Below the pieces are notes generated by a model, which worked only from the letters and a program-made list of their open reading frames with translations, had not been told where the DNA came from and did not search any database. Below, in pieces: positions 1 through 5,008 of a stretch of DNA of 8,003 nt. A program made the translations under genes and the position numbers. Source of the DNA: DASWHK01 sp036398215 (GTDB taxonomy: Bacteria > Acidobacteriota > UBA890). The DNA is taken from positions 1 through 8,003 of the forward strand of contig DASWHK010000005.1 of assembly GCA_036398215.1 (NCBI GenBank). The letters run 5' to 3'. Numbering within the stretch: the first letter of the stretch is position 1; each line of letters opens with the position of its first letter.

Positions 1-116
1 CCGAGGGGGCGCTGGTGGCCTCGGAGCCGCTCGACGACGACAGAGGGTGGTCGGAGGTGCCCGTCGAGCACCTGGTGCGGCTGGCGGCGGATGGGGTGCA
101 GGTCAGCGGACTCTAG
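1..116 (+). CDS. Class II glutamine amidotransferase, EgtC/YafJ type (3' end only)
   Basis: Only the last 37 codons lie in the window (first full codon at 3, TAG at 114-116). They encode a C-terminal tail containing VASEPLDDD, then GW and EVPVEHLV, and ending in VSGL. The ASEPLDDD..W..VP..HLV pattern is typical of the C-terminal strands of class II (Ntn-type) glutamine amidotransferases of the YafJ/EgtC group. In ergothioneine synthesis EgtC removes the gamma-glutamyl group from the EgtB sulfoxide product. The catalytic N-terminal cysteine lies outside the window. An EgtC assignment is favoured by egtD about 6.8 kb away, but a general YafJ-like amidotransferase is equally compatible with so short a tail. 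The gene is convergent with the M23 peptidase gene to its right. Confidence 0.72.
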   Translation, partial: EGALVASEPLDDDRGWSEVPVEHLVRLAADGVQVSGL

Positions 117-225
117 CCCGCATTTCTCATTGCCCTTTTGCTGCGGGCGCGGCGGGGCTCGCGTCGACTTCGTTGCGCTGGGTCGGTGTCCGAAGGTCGA
201 CGGTCTGGTGCCGCCGGCGTCGCGG
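117..225. terminator. Convergent intergenic gap with two inverted repeats, possible bidirectional terminator
   Basis: This gap separates the stops of two convergent genes. A 7-bp perfect inverted repeat (GCCCGCA at 116-122, TGCGGGC at 142-148) starts on the last base of the amidotransferase stop codon, with a 19-nt loop. A second, longer inverted repeat pairs 162-172 (CGTCGACTTCG) with 191-202 (CGAAGGTCGACG), giving 11 pairs with one bulged G and an 18-nt loop. Neither is followed by a T-run on either strand, so classic intrinsic termination is not shown. The placement between convergent stops is what suggests a termination or 3'-end role. Confidence 0.35.
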
Positions 226-1701
226 CTATTCGAACGACAGCCAGCCCATGAGCCCCGCCGGCGTTTGCACGTACCAGAAGCTCCCGAAGCTTCCGAGGAC
301 CGGGACCTCCTCGCCGGCGCCCAACTGGGTGATCACCGCGCCTCGCGGCGCCGGGCGATCGAGGACTTCGCTGCCGGCGGCCAGGGCGGCGCGGCGCAGC
401 GGCGTCGGCGCCTCGGTGGCATCCCCGGCGACGTAGCCGCTGCCGCCGTCGGGAAGGGTGACGCGGTACCAGCGGGCGCTGGCCCCCCAGATCTGCACCG
501 GCGCGAGCTGGTCGAGATAGGCGATGACCGGCGCGCGGCTGTCGGGGGCCGCCAGCAGCGGGACGGCCGCTTGCCGGGTGCGGTGCCACTCGCCAATCCG
601 CGCCGCGTCGACGCTGATCTCCACAGGGTCCCGGCGGTTGCGCTGGAGAAATGGAACGGGATCCGTGGGCCCGCGGCTGTAGACGCCGAAGTGGAGGTGC
701 GGGGGTGTGGTGCGAGCGTTGCCGGTGTTGCCGACCGTTCCCAACTGCTCGCCGGCGCGCACCCGCTGACCGCGCTGCACCGTCTGGGTGTCGAGGTGGG
801 CGTAATAGTGGCGGACGTCGCGCCGGTCCTCGCGCAGCCACACGATGTTGCCGCCGACTGCCGTTGTATCGACCCGGTAGGCGACGCCGTCGGCGGCGGC
901 GACGACCGGCGTGCCGCGGGGCGCGAAGATGTCCACCCCATGGTGCCGGCGGCGGCCGGCGTCGCGCGGGGCGCCGAAGCCGCTCTGAATGGCCCCGGTA
1001 TCGCGCCCGGCGACGGGGAAGCCCAGCGAGCCGTCGATCCGCACCTGCACCGTATAGCGGGCGCTGCGCAGCAGCTCCGGCTGCAGCCGCAGCACGTAGG
1101 TGCCGTCGCGGAGCGGCTCGAGGCGCAGGACGCGCAACGACTCGGCGGCCCGGTCGGCGTCGCCCCGTTCGGCAATCGTTGCGCCCGCCTCGGCGGCGGC
1201 TGCGGCGGCGCCGGTGGCAACGTGGATCGGCGCCGCCGGATCGTCGTCGACGAGGCGGAAGAGGTCCATGAACAGACGCAGCGGCTCGCCGGCGCTCACC
1301 AGCACCTCGGCCTCGATGCGCTGTCCGCCGCGGGCCTCGAAGACGTAGCCCACCGCGGCGGCGCTCGAGGCGTCGAAGTAGCCCGACTCACGGAACGGAG
1401 GGCTGATCGCGACCGGCGCCCGCAGGGCTCCTTCGGCGGCGGCGATCCAGTCGCGACCCAGCGCCGTGGCGCTCAGATCGGCGGTGATCAGGCCGTAGCG
1501 GTAGGCCTCATGGGCGTTGGTGGGGCGGTAGGCGTCGGGGACCCGCTCGACCTCCTGGGCACAGGCGCCGGCCAGCCCCAGCAGCACGATGCACAACAGG
1601 ATGCGCCCGCGCTTCCTTACCGTCTCGACCGTCTCGAAGAACGGGCCACCCGCCGCGATGCGACGACGGAGCGGGGACCGGGCAGTGCTTGAATCCGACA
1701 T
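226..1701 (-). CDS. M23 family metallopeptidase lipoprotein with two SH3-like domains
   Basis: This 491-residue protein is a predicted zinc-dependent peptidoglycan endopeptidase of the LytM/M23 family. A basic stretch (RKRGR, 29-33) precedes a hydrophobic segment and a lipobox ending at Cys47, so it is probably exported and lipidated. The N-terminal region before the lipobox is unusually long, so the true start could be internal, but no other ATG or GTG was found there. Residues about 100-225 form a beta-rich module like pre-peptidase domains. The M23 domain spans about 235-355. His253 and Asp257 (HHGVD), His302 (YYAHL) and His335/His337 (PHLHFG) match the usual zinc and catalytic residues. 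All are present, so it looks active, unlike degenerate EnvC/NlpD-type activators. Two SH3-like modules follow (about 375-430 and 440-491), probably for wall binding. A GGAGGG sequence lies just upstream of the ATG, with a short spacer. It sits 18 nt downstream of the cpoB-like gene, in a likely operon. Confidence 0.9.
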   Translation of the reverse strand: MSDSSTARSPLRRRIAAGGPFFETVETVRKRGRILLCIVLLGLAGACAQEVERVPDAYRPTNAHEAYRYGLITADLSATALGRDWIAAAEGALRAPVAISPPFRESGYFDASSAAAVGYVFEARGGQRIEAEVLVSAGEPLRLFMDLFRLVDDDPAAPIHVATGAAAAAAEAGATIAERGDADRAAESLRVLRLEPLRDGTYVLRLQPELLRSARYTVQVRIDGSLGFPVAGRDTGAIQSGFGAPRDAGRRRHHGVDIFAPRGTPVVAAADGVAYRVDTTAVGGNIVWLREDRRDVRHYYAHLDTQTVQRGQRVRAGEQLGTVGNTGNARTTPPHLHFGVYSRGPTDPVPFLQRNRRDPVEISVDAARIGEWHRTRQAAVPLLAAPDSRAPVIAYLDQLAPVQIWGASARWYRVTLPDGGSGYVAGDATEAPTPLRRAALAAGSEVLDRPAPRGAVITQLGAGEEVPVLGSFGSFWYVQTPAGLMGWLSFE

Positions 1702-1719
1702 GACCCTCCCGATGCCTGG

Positions 1720-2583
1720 TCAACCTTCGGGGCATCCCAGCGGTTTCTGCGCCCCGAGGCGCTCGATCTGCAGGCAGGCAATGGGGACCGTATCAGACAG
1801 CGGATGATCGCGCACCAACGAGACCAGCTCGTCGACAGCGCGTTGCCGCTCTCCGGTCTCCACCAGGCAACGAGCCGCCTTGAAGCGGGCGTCGGGCACG
1901 GTCTCCGCCTCGGGATAGCGGCGCGCGACCTCGCGGAAGGCCGTCCGGGCCAGCGAGTACTGTTGCTGAGAAAAGAGGCTCTCGCCGATCCAGAACTGCG
2001 CGTTGTCGGCCAGATCGCTGCTCGGGAAAAGCCGCAGGTACTCCTCGAAGCCGCTGATCGCCAGCGGGTAGTTGGCCGCCAGGTAGTCGGTGTAGGCCGC
2101 CGAGTAGAGCGATTCCGCCTCTGAGGTCGCCGCGGTGACGGGGGCGTCGCGGCCGGCGGGGACGGCGACCGAGGGGCCGGGAACGCCGGCCGGGCGCTGC
2201 GGCGGCGGCATCGGGGTGCCGGTGGAACCGCCGGAGCTACCGGCGCCGGCGCCGCCCGCCAGTGCCTCGCTGAGCTGCAGCAGGCGCTCGTTCATGAGAA
2301 CGAGCTGCTCCTCGAGCGCCACCAGTCGACCCTCGAAGCCCCGCAGGTCCTCGCCCTGATCGGCCAGCCGAACGCGCAGGGGCTCGAGCGTGTTGTCGAG
2401 ATCGAGGCGCATTTGCTCGAGGCGGCCGCGCACCTCGTCCTGGGATTGCTGCAGATCCTCGAGCCGGGCCTCCAGGGCGTCCAGCCGCTCCTCGGGGGTG
2501 CGGCGCTGCCAGGGAGCGGCACCGGCGAGGACGAGACTCGCGAGGAGGAGCATGGATAGGGCACGTTCGACTCGGCTTCGCAT
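1720..2583 (-). CDS. CpoB/YbgF-like periplasmic coiled-coil TPR protein
   Basis: This 287-residue protein has the full CpoB (YbgF) architecture. A signal peptide covers 1 to about 22 (hydrophobic LLLASLVLAGAA), a heptad-rich coiled coil about 28-108 (EERLDALEARLEDL onward), a Gly/Ser/Pro linker about 109-153, and TPR-type repeats about 155-275. The YbgF signature is clear: LYSAAYTDYLAANYPLAISG, then SSDLADNAQFWIGESLF and AFREVARRYPEAETVPDA. In E. coli CpoB coordinates peptidoglycan synthesis with outer-membrane constriction via the Tol-Pal machine; the same role here is inference, as no tol or pal gene is in view. The frame stays open upstream to 2751, but the ATG at 2583 is chosen because GGAGGA lies about 7 nt before it and the signal peptide begins at once. 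It is the first gene of a likely operon with the M23 lipoprotein, suggesting shared envelope work. Confidence 0.88.
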   Translation of the reverse strand: MRSRVERALSMLLLASLVLAGAAPWQRRTPEERLDALEARLEDLQQSQDEVRGRLEQMRLDLDNTLEPLRVRLADQGEDLRGFEGRLVALEEQLVLMNERLLQLSEALAGGAGAGSSGGSTGTPMPPPQRPAGVPGPSVAVPAGRDAPVTAATSEAESLYSAAYTDYLAANYPLAISGFEEYLRLFPSSDLADNAQFWIGESLFSQQQYSLARTAFREVARRYPEAETVPDARFKAARCLVETGERQRAVDELVSLVRDHPLSDTVPIACLQIERLGAQKPLGCPEG

Positions 2584-2772
2584 CGGTCTTCCTCCTCGCG
2601 CCTTGATCTCCCGCGCGAGACGGCCTGCTGACATCATCGTGGTGCTCATGGAACGGAGTGCTTCGACCACGGTCTGTCGGAAAAGGTAGCATCCAGCCGA
2701 TCGACGGGGCCAGACTCGTGGCGCCCACCCGGGTGACGCGCTGATTGCCACGACGAGAGGTCGGATACAGGT
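2584..2772. promoter_or_regulatory. Divergent intergenic region between cpoB-like gene and ammonia-lyase gene
   Basis: This 189-nt gap must hold the promoters of two divergent units. I found no pair of -35 and -10 boxes with acceptable spacing that I would defend. The clear element is the strong SD of the cpoB-like gene (CCTCCT on the plus strand at 2591-2596). For the rightward gene there is only GAGAGG about 12 nt before its ATG, which is far for an SD. Confidence 0.4.
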
Positions 2773-3993
2773 ATGAGCGGCGAGCTCAGGCTATTTGTCA
2801 ATCCACGGTGGCGCCAGGAAGCCGAGTACGGCGAGGCGGAGCGGCGGGTCATTGCCCGCAGCCGGCAGGCCGCCGTCGAACGGGAGATTCGCTCCTGGGC
2901 TGAATACAGGCCGACCCCGCTGTACGAGCTGCCGGCTCTCGCGGCCGAGCTCGGCCTCGGTGCGCTGTACTACAAGGACGAGGGCCGGCGCTTCGGGCTC
3001 GGCAGCTTCAAGGCGCTGGGCGGTGCCTACGGCGTGCTCCGGGTCGTCCAGGAGGAGCTTCGCGCCCGCCACGGCATCACGGCGAGCAGCGCCGAGCTGC
3101 GGCGCGGCGAGCACGCGGAACGGGTTGCCGCAATCACCGTCACCTGCGCGACCGACGGCAACCACGGCAAGGCGGTCGCCTGGGGGGCGGCCAGCTTCGG
3201 GTGCGCCTGCGTCGTCTACGTGCCGGGCATCGTCAGCGAGGCCCGCCAGGCCGCGATCGAGGCGCAGGGGGCTCGGGTGATCAGGGTCTCCGGCACCTAC
3301 GACGACGCCGTTCGCATCTGTGACGCGGAGGCCCGCAGCAGCGGCCGGATCGTCGTGTCGGACCAGTCGTATCGCGGCTACGAGCGAATCCCGCGCGACA
3401 TCATGCAAGGCTACACGTTGGTGGCGGCGGAGGCGGCCGAGGCCCTGGCGGCGCCGCCGACCCACGTCTTCGTGCAGGCAGGAGTCGGCGGCCTCGCGGC
3501 GGCGGTCGGCGGCTACTTCTGGGAGCGCTACGGGGCCGCCCGGCCGAAGCTCGTATGCGTGGAGCCGCAAGCGGCGGACTGTCTGCTGCGCACCGCCATC
3601 GCCGGGCGCCCCGCGAAGGTGCCGGGCGACCTCGACACGGTGATGGCCTGCCTGTCGTGCGGCGAGGTGTCCGTTCTCGCCTGGCGGCTGCTGGCGCGCG
3701 GCGCCGCGGCGTTCCTGGCGATCGACGACGGCGCCGCCGTGACGGCCATGCGAACGCTGGCGCGGGGCGTGGGCGACGACCCGGCGATCGTCGCCGGCGA
3801 GTCGGGGGCGGCCGGCTTCGCGGGCCTCGCGACCGCGGCCGCCGATCCCGAGGCGCGGGCGGCGCTGGCCCTCGACGGGGCGGCCCGGGTCCTGCTGTTC
3901 GGCACCGAGGGGGCCACCGACCCGCAGCGCTACGAGGCGCTGGTCGGTTTTTCCCCGGCCGAGGTCGCGGCCCGACGGCTCACCCGCGGGTAG
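2773..3993 (+). CDS. dpaL: Diaminopropionate ammonia-lyase (PLP-dependent, fold type II)
   Basis: This 406-residue protein is close to the usual length of about 400 for the family (E. coli YgeX/DpaL). The enzyme converts 2,3-diaminopropionate to pyruvate and two ammonia molecules. The PLP-binding lysine is Lys80 in LGSFKALGGAY. The ATDGNHGKAVAW motif (127-138) carries Asp128, matching the aspartate described as a catalytic base in the E. coli enzyme. Other family motifs are DQSYRGYERIP (197-207), IMQGY, VQAGVGGLAAAVGGYF (phosphate-binding glycine loop, 234-249), GDLDTVMACLSCGE (285-298), GESGAAGF (342-349) and LLFGTEGATDP (374-384). The family also includes threonine-deaminase-like and threonine-synthase-like relatives, but this motif set, especially GD-DT-MA-L-CGE, is specific for diaminopropionate ammonia-lyase. 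The gene stands alone: no partner ligase, transporter or regulator of diaminopropionate use is adjacent. Its last 64 nt overlap the convergent zinc-ribbon gene. The start is the first ATG of the frame; its ribosome site is weak. Confidence 0.92.
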   Translation: MSGELRLFVNPRWRQEAEYGEAERRVIARSRQAAVEREIRSWAEYRPTPLYELPALAAELGLGALYYKDEGRRFGLGSFKALGGAYGVLRVVQEELRARHGITASSAELRRGEHAERVAAITVTCATDGNHGKAVAWGAASFGCACVVYVPGIVSEARQAAIEAQGARVIRVSGTYDDAVRICDAEARSSGRIVVSDQSYRGYERIPRDIMQGYTLVAAEAAEALAAPPTHVFVQAGVGGLAAAVGGYFWERYGAARPKLVCVEPQAADCLLRTAIAGRPAKVPGDLDTVMACLSCGEVSVLAWRLLARGAAAFLAIDDGAAVTAMRTLARGVGDDPAIVAGESGAAGFAGLATAAADPEARAALALDGAARVLLFGTEGATDPQRYEALVGFSPAEVAARRLTRG

Positions 3994-4193
3994 CCGTTGG
4001 CGGCGTTGGTCTCCTCGGCCGCGTCGATGCACCGCCGGCATACCGAGACCGAGTCGCGCTCGGTGATCCAGAGCTCCGCCCCGGGGATGCGCTCGTGGCC
4101 GCCGAACCGTCGCTTGCAGATCGGGCAGGGGATCCACGCGTGTCCCCGCAGGAAGGCCCAGCACCGGTGTAGGAAGCGCGGCTTGTAGAACAT
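3930..4193 (-). CDS. Small C4 zinc-ribbon protein of unknown function
   Basis: This 87-residue basic protein has two cysteine pairs, CPIC (Cys23, Cys26) and CRRC (Cys52, Cys55), spaced as in a single C4 zinc ribbon. Nearby is a well-ordered block, GHAWIPCPICKRRFGGHE (residues 18-34), and His19 and His33 might contribute. An aromatic/basic start (MFYKPRFLHRCWAFLRG) could be amphipathic. The C-terminal 25 residues are low-complexity and lie where the gene overlaps the convergent ammonia-lyase gene by 64 nt, so the tail may be fortuitous. The start ATG has only a weak ribosome site (CTGGA just before it). It lies 36 nt downstream of the HTH gene on the same strand and is probably co-transcribed. 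I do not recognise a named family. The paired cysteines and the independence of the frame from its neighbours support a real gene. Confidence 0.65.
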   Translation of the reverse strand: MFYKPRFLHRCWAFLRGHAWIPCPICKRRFGGHERIPGAELWITERDSVSVCRRCIDAAEETNAANGYPRVSRRAATSAGEKPTSAS

Positions 4194-4208
4194 TCCAGCG
4201 CTGAGCTT

Positions 4209-4256
4209 ATCAGGCGCCGGCCGAGCCCATCAGGCGCCGGCCGAGCCCATCAGGCG
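4209..4256. repeat. Perfect 20-bp tandem duplication at the HTH gene stop codon
   Basis: Positions 4211-4230 and 4231-4250 are identical 20-bp units (starting CAGGCGCCGG). The match extends by the two bases before (4209-4210) and six bases after (4251-4256), giving about 2.4 copies. On the minus strand the unit contains the final codons (GSAGA) and the TGA stop of the HTH gene. The second, downstream copy lies in the 36-nt gap before the zinc-ribbon gene and adds nothing to the protein. Confidence 0.95.
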
Positions 4257-4691
4257 GGCGAAGCTCGCGTTCACCTCGGCGCGCCGTGCTCGCCACTCTT
4301 CGCTGGAGAAGATCTGCGGCGCCGCCTGGATCAGTCGCGGGAGCATGTAGAAGATCGCCGTCTGCGTCCATTCGCGCCCGCTGCGGGCGCGAAAGCCGTC
4401 ATCGTTGAGCTCGGCGGCTATCTGCGACAGCGGCTTGTCCTCGACGATCCCCGACAGCATCGCGACCATCACCTGCTTCTCCACGGGATCCTCCTCCAGG
4501 TGGCGGCAGTCGCCGGCGACCCGCAGCCCGTAGGGAATCTCTTCCTTGATCCCGCCGCCGCCGCAGTCGCCGACCGCGGGTCGGGCCCACTCGACCGCCA
4601 CCAGGCTCCATCCTTCTTCGGCCTTCTCGCGGACGTAGTCGTCCGACGGGGGAGCAGACATCGGTTCGCGCACGCGCTCTTCGTGGGCCAC
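4230..4691 (-). CDS. Small HTH protein resembling the recombinase-domain DNA-binding module
   Basis: A 153-residue protein starting at GTG 4691, chosen because a perfect AGGAGG (4697-4702 on the complementary strand) lies 5 nt upstream. An internal ATG at 4661 has no such site, and the open frame up to an ATG at 4820 lacks both SD and protein-like sequence. Residues about 17-40 (DDYVREKAEEGWSLVAVEWAR) form a first segment and PYGLRVAGDCRHLEEDPVEK a second. Residues about 72-120 read as a helix-turn-helix: LSQIAAELNDDGFRARSG, then W and a helix reaching MLPRL. That block resembles the Recombinase domain that follows the catalytic domain of large serine recombinases. No serine recombinase catalytic domain is present, so a regulator or other DNA-binding role is more likely than recombination. 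From memory, similar small proteins occur in Acidobacteriota; no function is known to me. Downstream is the zinc-ribbon gene. Confidence 0.72.
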   Translation of the reverse strand: MAHEERVREPMSAPPSDDYVREKAEEGWSLVAVEWARPAVGDCGGGGIKEEIPYGLRVAGDCRHLEEDPVEKQVMVAMLSGIVEDKPLSQIAAELNDDGFRARSGREWTQTAIFYMLPRLIQAAPQIFSSEEWRARRAEVNASFARLMGSAGA

Positions 4692-5008
4692 GCTGGCCTC
4701 CTGTTTGCGGGCAAGCGGTCCGCGCAGATGCTGGCCAGGCGCCGGCCGCCGGCGAGACGGAAGATCCCTTTGCCGATTACCCCAAGCAAGCCGCGTGCCG
4801 TAGCTCGGGGGCGCCTCCACTGTCGCCCGGGCGCGGCCCTCCCGGCGGCGTTGTCACGGGAGCGCGCCGCGCGCGCGTGGCCGTCCGGCGTTCGTTTCTG
4901 GGACGAGGCAAGTCGAAAATGGACACCCGCCGGCGCAGATCCGGGCCCGGGCCGCCGGGCCTGGCCGGCCGAGCGGCCGCCGCGCTCCGGTTCCGGCGTA
5001 GCCGGGTC
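4692..5008. other. Intergenic stretch of 317 nt, no gene seen
   Basis: This stretch lies between the membrane-protein gene and the HTH gene, both on the minus strand. It holds the AGGAGG of the HTH gene at its left end and GC-rich hairpins at its right end. No tRNA-like cloverleaf or conserved-looking small ORF was found. Open frames through it (for example the upstream extension of the HTH frame to 4820) have Arg/Pro-rich translations without domain-like sequence. A promoter for the HTH gene should lie here, but no confident boxes are visible. Confidence 0.6.
4944..4961 (-). terminator. GC-rich hairpin downstream of the membrane-protein gene
   Basis: A perfect 7-bp GC stem (4944-4950 with 4955-4961) closes a 4-nt loop. 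On the minus strand it begins 47 nt after the membrane-protein stop codon. An ATTTTC stretch comes about 25-30 nt further on, too far for a classic U-tract. It may serve 3'-end formation, but chance is quite possible at this GC content. Confidence 0.28.

Noticed and set aside
91..1692. 533-codon open frame on the plus strand
   Set aside because: It is antisense to the M23 peptidase gene. The translation is Arg/Gly/Ala/Asp-rich without domains, while the opposite strand has clear catalytic motifs; GC-rich DNA commonly yields such mirror frames.
2584..2751. Upstream extension of the cpoB-like frame to an ATG at 2751
   Set aside because: The strong SD and the immediate signal peptide fix the start at 2583; the extension would bury the signal peptide.
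2791..4164. 457-codon open frame on the minus strand
   Set aside because: Antisense to the diaminopropionate ammonia-lyase gene and to part of the zinc-ribbon region in another frame; no motifs.
4209..4256. CRISPR-like or integration repeat
   Set aside because: The copies are directly adjacent with no spacers, number only about 2.4, and have no cas or integrase gene nearby; a simple tandem duplication explains them.
4692..5008. Possible tRNA or small RNA gene in the 317-nt gap
   Set aside because: No acceptor stem with a T-arm consensus was found; the hairpins are short GC stems expected by chance in such sequence.
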